Notes: generated from the letters alone by a model not told the origin. DNA of 64,000 nt from Marinobacter sp. (GCA_014359475.1 JACIZI010000016.1:1-64000), one strand, 5' to 3'; positions 1-8,552 are shown, numbered from the stretch's first letter. Numbers and translations are program-made.

Positions 1-80
1 TTCTTGGCAGCAAACTCTGCCTGGGCGAAACTCGTTTGCTTCATGACAGTCTCTGGCCATTCTTGCGGAGGGACTTTCAT
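1..80 (-). mobile_element. IS5-family transposase, N-terminal part, runs off the window
   Basis: Reading leftwards from an ATG at 80 (or from 44), the frame gives a start region containing KQTSFAQAEFAAK. This resembles the first residues of IS5-family DDE transposases, which typically begin with a QxSFAEAEYAxKK-type block. Only about 26 codons are visible, so catalytic residues cannot be checked. The sequence between 81 and about 130 probably holds the inverted repeat end, but I cannot define it. A degraded C-terminal IS5 piece lies at 1727-2035, so this IS family has been active here more than once. Confidence 0.55.
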
Positions 81-153
81 TTTACTAAACCGACACCGTG
101 AGGGGAATAAATCAGTGTTTCCCTAGCTCTTTTCCTCACTCAATGCCTTCGTT

Positions 154-660
154 TTATTGGTCGTTCTCAGAAACTAATACATCTCTAAGCCGTCTGGCAG
201 GGACTCCACAAACGACACTATCAGAAGGCACATCTTTCGTTACAACGGAACCAGCTCCTATGATGACGTCATTTCCGATAGTTACCCCGGCTAGAAGAAC
301 AGCACCAGCTCCAACCTGAACATTATTTCCAATTGAAATAATTTCATTAATGTGTTTTTTGCATGCCCCCAAACTTCTAGTATCTAGACCGGTTGACACG
401 ACTATAGCGCATGCCGATATAGATACATTGTTGCCAATATCTATACCACCCAGCCCATTGAGGTAAACGCCATCATTAATTGTCACATTATTACCAACGG
501 AGATACCTTGTGGATTTTTTATCCAGCATGGGCCAAAGAATTTTAAATTAGTGCCACAGGAATTAAAAAGAAAAGCGTAATAAAGACTTCTAATATCATA
601 AATACGGTATGAAATATTATAGATCTTCAAAAGGATAGTCCTAACGAACCGATTAATCAT
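154..660 (-). CDS. Hexapeptide-repeat (LbH) acetyltransferase
   Basis: The protein is about 168 residues. Its second half is a left-handed beta-helix built of hexapeptide repeats (ISVGNN, IDIGNN, ISIGNN, VTIGND) ending in IIGAGSVVTKDVPSDSVVCGVPARR. This is the signature of the WcaF/serine-acetyltransferase-like O-acetyltransferases that decorate surface polysaccharides using acetyl-CoA. I chose the ATG at 660 because it overlaps the upstream stop codon in an ATGA, indicating translational coupling; a longer frame starts at 687. The acceptor sugar cannot be told. It is AT-rich, like its neighbour, suggesting joint acquisition as the last two genes of the minus-strand cluster. Confidence 0.85.
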   Translation of the reverse strand: MINRFVRTILLKIYNISYRIYDIRSLYYAFLFNSCGTNLKFFGPCWIKNPQGISVGNNVTINDGVYLNGLGGIDIGNNVSISACAIVVSTGLDTRSLGACKKHINEIISIGNNVQVGAGAVLLAGVTIGNDVIIGAGSVVTKDVPSDSVVCGVPARRLRDVLVSENDQ

Positions 661-1523
661 ATTTGATACCACCTTTCCGGCACCCACTTCTTTCCTTCAG
701 GATTGCTCTTTACCCAATGCAGCGGTGAAATAACCTTCGATGAAGCACCTTCTCCTAGCCACGCGCCCCACCAACTAAAGCTGCTATTTGCGATTATAAA
801 ATCATTACAGGCGCTCATTAATATAACATCTTCAATAGCTGATTCTGTGCCATCCACGAAGATAGCATTAGGAATAAAATCTAGATTAACTCTACACCAA
901 GGCAAGTCATCCGAAAATATGTAGAAATTCGACCTGCCGTCGCTACTTTTTATATGCTCAATGGCTTTTCGGTAGTATTCAATAGAGCATGTACCGTGTA
1001 CCTGGTTTGTTTTCTGATCCCGAACATAGTCACCTCTTCGCACGTGAACGCTAACTGAATGACCTTCCTTCATCTGCTCTATATAATTTTTCGCAACAAC
1101 CCCAAGGCCATTTCGAGGAAAAAATTCGCGCCTGAGTTGGTCTTTCATTCCGGAAAAGTAACGTTCGTTTTGCCAGAATCCGTCGAAATAGGTTGGACCT
1201 TCAATTTCAAAAACGCCCGGGTCGTATACTGTTGATGCTTTCTCGGCGTAATAACTCTCAGGTCTAGGTAACGGGCGCTGAAGCTTTCTAGCAACTTTGA
1301 ACCAAAGTCGCTCCGCGCCTCGATACGCCTTGAGCTCCTTTAATGTAGCGTAGTTGTTTTCTTCAATGTTGAGAGCATCGAGTTCAAACTTTCTGAGATT
1401 TTGGACGGCGTAGAATGATACATCCAGCTTCAAGTTCATGCCTTTATGTTTTGCAACAGATCGACCAAAGGCATATTGAAATAGCTGATTCCCTAGCCCA
1501 CCGTTCACTCTAATTATTATCAT
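657..1523 (-). CDS. Alpha-1,2-fucosyltransferase-like glycosyltransferase, family GT11
   Basis: The 288-residue protein starts with the GT11 nucleotide-sugar-binding signature VNGGLGNQLFQYAFG. It continues with the donor-binding HVRRGDYV motif near residue 160 and ends with the conserved NSSFSWWGAWLG block near residue 245. GT11 enzymes transfer L-fucose from GDP-fucose to galactose-type acceptors. GDP-mannose 4,6-dehydratase (gmd) lies 5 kb upstream in the same orientation and could supply the GDP-fucose precursor, but no GDP-fucose synthase is visible in the window, so the donor may instead be another GDP-deoxysugar. It is coupled to the downstream acetyltransferase by a 4-bp overlap. Confidence 0.88.
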   Translation of the reverse strand: MIIIRVNGGLGNQLFQYAFGRSVAKHKGMNLKLDVSFYAVQNLRKFELDALNIEENNYATLKELKAYRGAERLWFKVARKLQRPLPRPESYYAEKASTVYDPGVFEIEGPTYFDGFWQNERYFSGMKDQLRREFFPRNGLGVVAKNYIEQMKEGHSVSVHVRRGDYVRDQKTNQVHGTCSIEYYRKAIEHIKSSDGRSNFYIFSDDLPWCRVNLDFIPNAIFVDGTESAIEDVILMSACNDFIIANSSFSWWGAWLGEGASSKVISPLHWVKSNPEGKKWVPERWYQI

Positions 1524-1553
1524 AGCTTATATATCGATATCCATATTTTTAGA

Positions 1554-1577
1554 GGGCTTGATTAACAAGCCTTTTTA
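1554..1577 (+). terminator. Terminator-like hairpin facing the fucosyltransferase gene
   Basis: A GGCTTG/CAAGCC stem with an ATTAA loop is followed on the plus strand by CTTTTTAT, the form of a Rho-independent terminator. No plus-strand gene lies to its left, so it may be left over from a deleted gene or may simply block antisense transcription. The rest of 1524-1726 is AT-rich and shows no gene I can recognise. Confidence 0.4.
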
Positions 1578-1726
1578 TCTTAATTCGTCTTTCAAGTTCA
1601 AAAAAAATACCACTCAAACGCAACTTGAGCGCCATCCCTCTCTGGTTTTCGTTTTTTCACACGTTTTCCTCGGTATTGGCGGAGTGCCCCCTATACCCAC
1701 AGGTAATTTCACTAATCGGTAGACTC

Positions 1727-2035
1727 CTAAATGTATCCAGAAAGTGCGGTCGATTGGTGTTTTGGCGAGTGCGAAATAGCGAACCGCACCAAAATCAAGG
1801 CTTGTTTAGTGTACCAAAACGAATGCTTCACCTTGGCACGTTTACTGGCTTTGATTTTCTCGGCCTTCAGCTTGTCTGCGTCCAGCTTCTTCCATACCAG
1901 GCCGTTTGGCAATGAACCAGGGGACGTTCTCGCAGTGCTTGTGCTCATCCCGCTTTTGAATGTCGAGGTACCTGCATCGCCGAAGACTCGTTGCTCTTCA
2001 CCATGCAGCAACTTGTCGGTGGGCATGATGTCGTC
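1727..2035 (-). mobile_element. Degenerate IS5-family transposase remnant (C-terminal part)
   Basis: The frame contains TDKLLHGEEQRVFGDAG followed after a scrambled stretch by KKLDADKLKAEKIKA and KRAKVKHSFWYTKQ. These match the C-terminal third of IS5-type transposases, where HGEE/VFGDAGY and RAKVEHxF are typical blocks. The Glu of the DDE triad would lie in the RAKVEH-type block; here it reads RAKVKH, so the catalytic Glu appears lost. The upstream two thirds and at least one inverted repeat are missing. The piece is fused in frame to a methyltransferase remnant. Confidence 0.65.
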
Positions 2036-2224
2036 CGTAGCAGGAATAGCGGTGACGTCGCTGACCAGATCGATGCGCGAGGTCTGCCAGCCTTTAGATT
2101 GCAGGCCTTCCCCCGGTGCCCCCCCCGCATCGGGCAAGCACGTGCCTTCCGGCAAGGCAGCGAGGGTCTTCTTCAGCCAGGCTTGGCGGTTGGATTCGTT
2201 AACATTCTTGATTAACGTGCTCAC
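2036..2224 (-). pseudogene. SAM-dependent methyltransferase, N-terminal remnant cut by an IS5 piece
   Basis: A GTG at 2224, inside the 3' end of the upstream gene, opens a frame with NRQAWLKKTLAALPEGTCL, then PDAG, and then GWQTSRIDLVSDVTAIPATD. These are the start and first Rossmann strands of a class I methyltransferase common in polysaccharide clusters. About 25 residues expected between the DAG of motif I and GWQTSRID are absent. After TAIPATD the reading frame runs into IS5 sequence, so everything C-terminal is lost. It is not expected to be functional. An eight-C run (2119-2126) sits at the deletion point. Confidence 0.65.
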
Positions 2225-3029
2225 TGTTTTCGTCCTCGATTTTGATAAAAGTGAATAACCCAAGCTGATAATGCTGCGTGGCCAGGTCAGACAACGCCTT
2301 ATCATCGAAGGGCGTTTCCTGCGCGCCATGGGCGGGGGTAATGACCGTAAGTTCCGTCAGTTTCAAGTCTGAATTTGTGGCGCAGTTGATGATGGTGCGC
2401 GGGTCAAAAACCCAATTGGCATTAAATTCCACCCGCTCCTGGCCAATGGGTGTTGAAAGGTAGAATCGACCTCCCGGTCGCAAAAGGCTGGCCATGTTGG
2501 CGATGCCTTGCTGGTAGCCTTGCGGATTGACCGGGTCGCCATAACGCCCCAGGCCAAAGTGTTCCAACGCATGCAAGCAAGAGAGAGAATCACAGTATCC
2601 CCCCCCCCCCAAAGGGGCACTCGGGAGCGTAGCGGAGTCCATCAAGTCCACTTGCCGGAACACGATACCGGGAATTGCGGTGGTGATCGGGCGGACATCC
2701 ATTACCTCGATTTCACGGAAACTGGCTACATGGGCCACGAAGCCATCCACCCGTGAACCAATATCGACATGCGTTACCGGCTTGGCGGCGTAAATAGCAC
2801 GTGCCACCAACAGGTCTTGCCAGAAATATTCACTCTTGGTGGCACCGCCCTCTTCATAGCGATCGTGCAGGCAAGGCATCCATGACAAACGCCCGCGGTA
2901 GGTCTTGCGGAACTTCCGCCAATCCGAAATAAAATACGGAAGGCCACGCAATGATCGTAGGAAGCGCTGGGGATTTATGCCAAATTGGCTGGAGAGAATC
3001 CAGTGGAGTTTGATTAGAATTTTTTTCAT
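2199..3029 (-). CDS. DUF268-family protein, methyltransferase-like
   Basis: The 276-residue protein has HVDIGSRVDGFVAHVASF, then DVRP, YCDSLSCLHALEHFGLGRYG and LLRPGGRFYLSTPIGQERVEFNAN. This is the hallmark series of DUF268 proteins, which look like SAM-binding Rossmann enzymes and occur in O-antigen and capsule clusters; their reaction is not established. A run of 12 C on the plus strand (2599-2610) encodes four consecutive Gly just before YCDSLS. A slip there would shift the frame and truncate the protein. Its ATG overlaps the flippase stop by one base (TAATG). Confidence 0.75.
   Translation of the reverse strand: MKKILIKLHWILSSQFGINPQRFLRSLRGLPYFISDWRKFRKTYRGRLSWMPCLHDRYEEGGATKSEYFWQDLLVARAIYAAKPVTHVDIGSRVDGFVAHVASFREIEVMDVRPITTAIPGIVFRQVDLMDSATLPSAPLGGGGYCDSLSCLHALEHFGLGRYGDPVNPQGYQQGIANMASLLRPGGRFYLSTPIGQERVEFNANWVFDPRTIINCATNSDLKLTELTVITPAHGAQETPFDDKALSDLATQHYQLGLFTFIKIEDENSEHVNQEC
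2599..2610. repeat. Homopolymeric C12/G12 tract inside the DUF268 gene
   Basis: Twelve consecutive C on the plus strand code for Gly residues in the minus-strand gene. The length fits a contingency (phase-variable) tract, which in other bacteria often lies in surface-glycan genes. It could also be a sequencing or assembly length error. Confidence 0.7.
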
Positions 3030-4351
3030 TAGCCTATTTGTCCCTCAGGTAAGTGCCATGCCAGGTAGATCATCCAAAGTAAATATATGCAGGAAAAAAC
3101 CACCAGTCCGGCCACGACACCCTCTATGCCAAACAACCAGGCACCCAGGACATTTGCGGCAAGGCCCAGCAATGCGGTACCAATCTTAACCTGTAGCAAT
3201 GATTGGGAACGTATCTCCGACATAAGCTTTAATGACAACATTTGCCCGCCAGCGAAAATGCCTCCTGCCAAAACAACCCATGGTAGAAAATGGGAGACAT
3301 CACGGAAGGCATCGGCAACCAACCATCGAAAAAGCCACTCGTGCAAAAGCCAGGTGAAATAAAAGGCAGCCGCAGTAACAGCAAGACTGACCTGAGCAAT
3401 GCGCCAGGCAATACGGTGAACCGAGGCATTCCGCGCGTGATCGTTTGCGATACCTGACCGTTGATACAAAATTGGCCCGACAAGGGTCATCATGAGTCCG
3501 GTCACCATACCGATGGGGGCATAGCCTAACTGAAATACCACAGCGTAGTGGCCTACATCCTGGGTCGCGGCGAAGGTTTCCAATGCCCAGCGATCAGAAA
3601 TCTGCTGTGCCCAGGTAAAAAAACCAAATACAGAGAACGGCCAGGAGAACTGCCACATCGCACGCGCCCACTCTTCATGGCTTTCACTGCCCGGCGATCC
3701 CCCCTGGCGGTGCATCAAGCGGTTCAGGAAAAACAACTGGGAAGCCGTGATAACAAGAGCCGACAAAGTATAACCCATCACCACTGCTGTGCTGTCGCTG
3801 CCCAACCAAAGAATGGCGCCCACGGCAAGAGCGATTTTCAGCCAGGCATTCATGCCATTGTGCAGGGCGACGATGGCTCGCTGACGTGCCGCATTCTGTA
3901 TCCCATTGAGAGCACTGTTGTAACCACTCAGGATAGAAAATACCAAAACCGCTATTACCAATCCGATCCAGTGACGATAGTTTGTGGCCCACAAGCTAAA
4001 GACTAAAACCACGGCAATGATCACCACCGCTACGGTTGCGTAACCCAGCAGTTGACCTGATGCACGAAGATAACCCCACAGATCACCTTTCTCGGCTGAG
4101 ATGGAATAATAACGACCGATACCATTGGTGACGCCACCCATCACTACCTGATTCACAAGGCCGGCAATAGTGAGCCCGAGTGCGAGTTGACCGTATTCAG
4201 CCGGGCTCAAGTATTCGGTGAGCACTCGGACCAGCACAAGCATACCCGTCACGGTCGCAATCTGCCCAAGAACGATCCAGCCACCTTCCTTGGATAGGCG
4301 CAGAATGCGTTCGCGTTCGGCTCCCAATTTTCTGAACGCAGCTTCAATCAT
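3029..4351 (-). CDS. Wzx-type polysaccharide flippase (first of two)
   Basis: This 440-residue membrane protein has repeated hydrophobic segments throughout. Its N-terminal pattern (GGWIVLGQIATVTGMLVLVRVLTEYLSP... YGQLALGLTIAGLVNQ) is typical of the MATE/MVF polysaccharide exporter superfamily, which flips undecaprenyl-linked repeat units across the inner membrane. Family length is usually 400-500 residues, so it is complete. The ATG forms an ATGA overlap with the TGA of the upstream remnant, suggesting the operon was coupled before that gene decayed. A second unrelated Wzx lies at 17318-18853; two flippases in one cluster suggest a mosaic of two glycan pathways. Confidence 0.88.
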   Translation of the reverse strand: MIEAAFRKLGAERERILRLSKEGGWIVLGQIATVTGMLVLVRVLTEYLSPAEYGQLALGLTIAGLVNQVVMGGVTNGIGRYYSISAEKGDLWGYLRASGQLLGYATVAVVIIAVVLVFSLWATNYRHWIGLVIAVLVFSILSGYNSALNGIQNAARQRAIVALHNGMNAWLKIALAVGAILWLGSDSTAVVMGYTLSALVITASQLFFLNRLMHRQGGSPGSESHEEWARAMWQFSWPFSVFGFFTWAQQISDRWALETFAATQDVGHYAVVFQLGYAPIGMVTGLMMTLVGPILYQRSGIANDHARNASVHRIAWRIAQVSLAVTAAAFYFTWLLHEWLFRWLVADAFRDVSHFLPWVVLAGGIFAGGQMLSLKLMSEIRSQSLLQVKIGTALLGLAANVLGAWLFGIEGVVAGLVVFSCIYLLWMIYLAWHLPEGQIG

Positions 4352-4572
4352 TTCCAGAAGTCAGCACCTTGGTTGTTGTTCAACTCTAATTGCTTGTCCA
4401 TGACTTCCTCGGTGAGGTAATGCGGCTCAACGCCGATATCCTGCATCCCCTAGTAGGAAGAGTCGCGTAAGTAGTTGTCTACCACGGTTACCTGATGGCC
4501 GCGGTTAGAGAAGTACATGGCGGTGGGCCAGCCGAGGTAGCCGTCGCCGCCGAGAATGAGGATATGGGCCAT
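4348..4572 (-). pseudogene. SqdB-like NAD-dependent epimerase reduced to its two ends
   Basis: From an ATG at 4572 the frame reads AHILILGGDGYLGWPTAMYF and then HQVTVVDNYLR, the Rossmann start of a UDP-sulfoquinovose-synthase-like epimerase. After a TAG at 4450-4452 the same frame continues with IGVEPHYLTEEVMDKQLE, which resembles the extreme C-terminus of that family, and stops at 4348-4350 in an ATGA overlap with the flippase. Roughly 300 central residues, including the catalytic YxxxK, are missing. It is a clear relic: both ends kept, the middle deleted. Confidence 0.75.
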
Positions 4573-4626
4573 AGAATTTCCTTGCGAGGTAGGATCGTGT
4601 ATTCGTATGTTCGCGGGTAACGCAGC

Positions 4627-5967
4627 TCAGGCTATGCTCTGATATGCGTCGAGCTCACTTTGATGTCTGTGTCCATGGTTTACCAGAACGGTATCAACCA
4701 GAAGCGGCGAGACTTCAAAATGGTCTGCGGCTGCGTCTATCAGTTCTTCATCTGGAGTGGTTGTGTCCATCCATTCGATCAGGTCTTCGTAGGGGCACAG
4801 CAGCTCTTGTGCGAACGCTCTCTGGAACTTCTGCCGGGCAGTGGTACTTTCGGTGCAGGGAAACCAGTGATCGCCGTTCATAGCATGCAATGTATCCCCC
4901 AGAATCCGGGCCAGCATAAAACGCCGCGAATCAGGTCTGTATTTGCCTATTACCAGTGCGATGTCACCAGTCTGACTTTCGGCACCAATGGAGATTGCCG
5001 ATTTCTCGGTGGGGTTTTGCTCCAGAATGGTCGCCTCCGGGGTAGCAAGGCAATCTGCGAAGGTACGATTGCTCAGTTTGCCTTTCAGACCCCAGGTTCT
5101 CCGCACGCAGGCGGCCAGTCTGGCAGCGCGTTGCCATGGCTGCTCCGGATAGCTGTCTGGCATTTCCCGGGCGTTTTTCTGTATGGCCGGCAGATCAGAA
5201 ATCCTGATTACCTTCCGGGACTGCGCAAGTTTATTCTTCAGGTCATCGAGCGTTGGCTCTATCTGTTGACCTCCAACCACAGCCAGCTCTTCCATTGCCT
5301 GCCGTCCGTACTGCTGGTACAGGGCTACGATTCTCTCCAGAAGGGGCTCGGGGGCTTCTTCCGGATCGTATCCCAGCCTGGCTTCCAATTGCCTCAGCAG
5401 CGATGTGTGCTCGCATGCCAGCTCTTCCTGAAGTATTGCCCACTGGGCTGCCAGCTCTGTGTTTTCGACTTTGCAATCCTCAAGCCGGGACAACGTTGAT
5501 TCCACAAACCGGCTCACGCCCGACTGGAATTCGTCACCGGTTACCCAGGCGCTGAGTCGTTCCAGATAACGTACGGGGCCGGTATTTTCAAGGCTCGGAG
5601 ATTTATTGAGCTGGATTGATTCACCATCAGAACTGAACACAATGCCGGGCCAGTAGTAACCGTGCCCGACACTGCCCAGATTATGGCTCATGCTCCAATC
5701 ATTTCGTTTTGACAAGTCTTTGCGATGGTCGGCCAGTAAGGCAGGCTCCCAACGAAGGCGCCACCAGTTGGCGACCAGCCAGGTTGCAAGCGGGTAAGCA
5801 GATGCCTGTATAGCCGTGTTTACCTGGTGTTGATTAAGTAAATCCTCGTGTCGGAACAATGCATGGTTATTAACTGTCAGACCAATAGCGCAGCGCGTGA
5901 CAATGTCCGGCTTCCCACCTTCCGGTGTTTGCCCGGGCAGCCACTCGTGTTCAAATTGCATTGTCAT
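4627..5967 (-). CDS. Unknown protein with ImmA/IrrE-like C-terminus lacking HEXXH
   Basis: The protein is about 446 residues. I recognise no N-terminal domain. The C-terminal third has RRFMLARILGDTL, then FQRAFAQELLCP, then DAAADHFEVSPLLVDTVLVN. This follows the ImmA/IrrE layout (RFxLAHELGH ... FAxELLMP ... helix-turn-helix-like tail), but the HExxH zinc-binding signature is replaced by ARILGD, so metallo-peptidase activity is unlikely. The ATG at 5967 lies inside the 3' end of the upstream gene (17-bp overlap), so the two form a coupled pair. Their position inside a glycan cluster suggests an inserted accessory module. The function, possibly a sensor or TA-like unit, is inference. Confidence 0.6.
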   Translation of the reverse strand: MTMQFEHEWLPGQTPEGGKPDIVTRCAIGLTVNNHALFRHEDLLNQHQVNTAIQASAYPLATWLVANWWRLRWEPALLADHRKDLSKRNDWSMSHNLGSVGHGYYWPGIVFSSDGESIQLNKSPSLENTGPVRYLERLSAWVTGDEFQSGVSRFVESTLSRLEDCKVENTELAAQWAILQEELACEHTSLLRQLEARLGYDPEEAPEPLLERIVALYQQYGRQAMEELAVVGGQQIEPTLDDLKNKLAQSRKVIRISDLPAIQKNAREMPDSYPEQPWQRAARLAACVRRTWGLKGKLSNRTFADCLATPEATILEQNPTEKSAISIGAESQTGDIALVIGKYRPDSRRFMLARILGDTLHAMNGDHWFPCTESTTARQKFQRAFAQELLCPYEDLIEWMDTTTPDEELIDAAADHFEVSPLLVDTVLVNHGHRHQSELDAYQSIA

Positions 5968-6418
5968 CTCTGCCTGCCTTGTGCTGCTCTGCCTTTTCCC
6001 ACGCATCAACAACCACTTCCCGGAAAGGGTCGGATTCCGGCATTGGGTAGCCGTGATAGGTACCCTTGGTTACGTTCTCAAGTTGCGCTTCCACGACGTG
6101 GCCATCCGAAGTCACTGCCCAGATATTCTGGGGCCATTGCTCTTTTTGCTGCACGCTGACAAGACCTCTGGAGAGCCCCTCAGTCAGAAGCGAGTCGGCG
6201 CTATTTCTGCTTACAATACCACAGTCGTCGCAAAGTGATTTATGGGGCCTTGGATCCGATGGCGGTGTCAGTCCAAAATCCCCGGGATTTCTCTTATGCT
6301 CAGGATTGCCGCCATACTTTACCTGCTTCAGCAGTTCTTCAAGTTTGTTGTCGTCAGGCTTACGCTGCTGAAGTTTGCGCTTGGGATTGAATTTTCCGTT
6401 TCGTCTTTTCATAGCCAT
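5951..6418 (-). CDS. Conserved small protein of unknown function, partner of 4627-5967
   Basis: This 155-residue protein has a very basic N-terminus (KRRNGKFNPKRKLQQRK), a conserved-looking core with KYGGNPEHKRNPGDFGLTPP, a Cys pair CDDC, then WPQNIWAVTSDGHVVEAQLEN and YHGYPMPESDPFREVV. I have the impression of similar proteins in many proteobacteria without an assigned role, but I cannot name a family. It starts just upstream of, and overlaps, the ImmA/IrrE-like gene, forming a two-gene unit. ATGs at 6418 and 6412 are equally plausible starts. Confidence 0.65.
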   Translation of the reverse strand: MAMKRRNGKFNPKRKLQQRKPDDNKLEELLKQVKYGGNPEHKRNPGDFGLTPPSDPRPHKSLCDDCGIVSRNSADSLLTEGLSRGLVSVQQKEQWPQNIWAVTSDGHVVEAQLENVTKGTYHGYPMPESDPFREVVVDAWEKAEQHKAGRDDNAI

Positions 6419-6430
6419 CCCTATGCTGAC

Positions 6431-7552
6431 TCAGTTCTCCAGTGAAACCGGTAAATCCAGTCCGTGCTTTTTGAGCAGCGCGTGGCGCTGGGCAGTTTTG
6501 AGATCTTCCGCCACCATTTCCGCACACATCTCCTGAGCGGTTATCTCCGGAACCCACCCGAGCTTTTCTTTGGCTTTCGTTGGGTCACCCAATAGTGTTT
6601 CCACTTCTGCCGGCCTGAAGTACCGCGGATCTACCTGAACAATCACATCGCCGGGCTTTACAGCTGGAGCCAGGTCGCCGTCCACTGCCTGAACAACACC
6701 TCTTTCCTCCAGGCCCTCTCCCTCAAAGGCGATGGTGATGCCCAGTTCCCGGGCAGACCAGGAGATAAATTCACGCACTGAGTATTGCTTACCAGTGGCG
6801 ATCACGAAATCCTCCGGTTGATCCTGCTGCAGCATCATCCACTGCATTCGCACGTAGTCCTTCGCGTGGCCCCAATCGCGCAGTGCATCCATGTTGCCCA
6901 TATACAGGCAATTCTCCAATCCTTGGGCAATATTCGCCATGCCACGGGTAATCTTGCGGGTGACGAAGGTCTCGCCACGGCGCGGGGATTCATGGTTGAA
7001 CAGGATACCGTTGCAGGTATACATACCATAGGCTTCCCGGTAGTTCACCGCTATCCAGTAAGCATAGAGCTTGGCCACCGCGTAAGGCGACCGGGGATGG
7101 AAGGGGGTGGTTTCCCTCTGGGGAGTTTCCTGCACTTCGCCATACAGCTCCGAGGTGGAGGCCTGGTAAAAGCGGGTTTTGTTTTCCAGCCCCAGAAAGC
7201 GAATAGCCTCCAGCAGGCGCAGGGTGCCCATGGCATCCACATCCGCAGTGTATTCCGGTGCTTCAAAACTGACCGCTACGTGGGATTGCGCCCCCAGGTT
7301 ATACACTTCGTCCGGCTGGACTTCCTGAAGGATTCGGGTGAGGTTGGATGAATCCGTCAGGTCGCCGTAGTGCAGAACAAAGTTCTGGTTTTCGACGTGG
7401 GGGTCCTGGTAGATATGGTCTACCCGCTGGGTGTTGAACAGGGAGGCCCGACGTTTGATGCCGTGCACTTCGTAGCCTTTTTCAAGGAGAAACTCTGCCA
7501 GGTAGGAGCCGTCCTGGCCGGTTATGCCGGTAATCAGGGCTTTTTTTGTCAT
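6431..7552 (-). CDS. gmd: GDP-mannose 4,6-dehydratase
   Basis: This 373-residue short-chain dehydrogenase converts GDP-D-mannose to GDP-4-keto-6-deoxy-D-mannose, the precursor of GDP-fucose, GDP-rhamnose and GDP-perosamine. It carries the NADP-binding [19 protein letters not shown] at the N-terminus, the family-specific [17 protein letters not shown] (residues about 33-49), STSELYG and the catalytic [12 protein letters not shown]. Length matches the family. Its ATG overlaps the TGA of an ABC-transporter remnant (ATGA), so it was co-translated in an operon. The next pathway enzyme is not in the window, so which GDP-deoxyhexose is made is open. Confidence 0.95.
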   Translation of the reverse strand: MTKKALITGITGQDGSYLAEFLLEKGYEVHGIKRRASLFNTQRVDHIYQDPHVENQNFVLHYGDLTDSSNLTRILQEVQPDEVYNLGAQSHVAVSFEAPEYTADVDAMGTLRLLEAIRFLGLENKTRFYQASTSELYGEVQETPQRETTPFHPRSPYAVAKLYAYWIAVNYREAYGMYTCNGILFNHESPRRGETFVTRKITRGMANIAQGLENCLYMGNMDALRDWGHAKDYVRMQWMMLQQDQPEDFVIATGKQYSVREFISWSARELGITIAFEGEGLEERGVVQAVDGDLAPAVKPGDVIVQVDPRYFRPAEVETLLGDPTKAKEKLGWVPEITAQEMCAEMVAEDLKTAQRHALLKKHGLDLPVSLEN

Positions 7553-7719
7553 GAATCTGTCTGTTCCATTTTCATTATTTCAAAATTGGGCAAGTCTGCA
7601 CTATTCCACCAAATCCCGAACCAGGGCCCCATAAAGACGACCAGGAACTGGAGCCTGCGTAACTTTTTGCGCTGTTCATCGGTTAGTAATGAGTAAAGTT
7701 CTTTCAGTTGTTTAAACAT
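7549..7719 (-). pseudogene. PglK-like ABC flippase, N-terminal remnant
   Basis: The frame starts at ATG 7719, directly abutting the rfbC stop (TGAATG). It reads FKQLKELYSLLTDEQRKKL and RRLQFLVVFM, which matches the start of PglK-type lipid-linked-oligosaccharide ABC flippases. After about 32 residues it becomes unrelated ([17 protein letters not shown]) and ends in an ATGA overlap with gmd. All transmembrane and ATPase parts are missing. It suggests an ABC-type exporter was once encoded between rfbC and gmd, a third export system besides the two Wzx proteins. Confidence 0.6.
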
Positions 7720-8304
7720 TCAAGCGTCAGGCTCTGTTTTTGCCGCGAAATATTCAGTAAGTTCTGCCGTGGCCTGTTCCAGTCTTTGGCCATCCTGGTC
7801 TTTGCCGGACAGCAGCAGGTCTTCCGGGTTGGTTACGCCCCAGTTTATTTTCAGGGTCGGGTCGTTCCAGCGGATGGAGCGTTCGTACTCAGGCGCATAG
7901 AAGTCGGTGCACTTGTACTGAAAATCCGCCGTGTCACTGGTTACCAGAAACCCGTGGGCAAACCCCGGTGGCACCCACAGCATGCGCTTGTTTTCTTCCG
8001 ATAGATATTCCCCGACCCACTGGCCGAACGTGGATGAGTGGGTGCGCAGGTCGACGGCTACATCAAACACTTCGCCCCGGGTTACCCGTACCAGTTTGCC
8101 CTGGGGCTGTTTGATCTGGTAGTGCAGGCCTCGCAGGGTGTTTTTGACCGAGCGGCTGTGGTTGTCCTGCACGAAGGTAGCGTTAATGCCGGCTTCGCGG
8201 AAGGCTTTTTGGTTCCAGGTTTCCATGAAGAAGCCGCGTTCGTCTCCGAATACTTTGGGTTCGATGAGTTTTACGGCGGGGATTCTGGTTTTGGTGATGT
8301 GCAT
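7720..8304 (-). CDS. rfbC: dTDP-4-dehydrorhamnose 3,5-epimerase, intact copy
   Basis: The 194-residue RmlC cupin performs the third step of dTDP-L-rhamnose synthesis. It has VFGDERGFFMETWN (residues 18-31), the catalytic His at position 61 in LRGLHYQ, GKLVRVTRGEVFDVAVDLR and the late WNDPTLKINWG block. The C-terminus is a little longer than usual. It lies 15 kb away from rfbBDA instead of beside them; a collapsed duplicate sits at 18943-19161, nearer the usual place. It is followed by a copy of the CCGCGG repeat. Because the duplicate has lost its active site, this copy should be the working one. Confidence 0.95.
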   Translation of the reverse strand: MHITKTRIPAVKLIEPKVFGDERGFFMETWNQKAFREAGINATFVQDNHSRSVKNTLRGLHYQIKQPQGKLVRVTRGEVFDVAVDLRTHSSTFGQWVGEYLSEENKRMLWVPPGFAHGFLVTSDTADFQYKCTDFYAPEYERSIRWNDPTLKINWGVTNPEDLLLSGKDQDGQRLEQATAELTEYFAAKTEPDA

Positions 8305-8310
8305 GGAGGT

Positions 8311-8477
8311 TGTTGCTCAGTAAAGATTAATGACTTTTTTGCCGCGGAATCCGCGGAAGGACGCGGAAAAAGATGAAAGAGGTGTTTTTTTACTTCCGTG
8401 TTTTTCCCGTGGGGTCCGTGGCTGAAAATCAGTTGCCGAGGTGTTCGCCCAAAGTTAGTGCCATTGGTGCCTGTCCA
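8311..8477 (+). repeat. CCGCGG-palindrome repeat, copy A, with rfbD-like tail and GTGCCTGTCCA
   Basis: The copy begins GTTGCTCAGTAAAGATTAAT and then has the 15-bp palindrome CCGCGGAATCCGCGG, a GAAGGACGCGGAAAAAGATG block, TTCCGTG blocks and a tail GCCGAGGTGTTCGCCCAAAG. The tail resembles the last codons of rfbD read on the opposite strand. It ends exactly in GTGCCTGTCCA (8467-8477). It is almost identical to copy B at 19167, including the sequence before the palindrome, which shows a segmental duplication of rfbC plus repeat. Confidence 0.85.
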
Positions 8478-8552
8478 ATAGTGTGCTCCTTGAAAGCAAT
8501 CTGAAAACGAGTGAACTTTGCCAACAGTTCAGGAGGACTTCATTGACATCCT

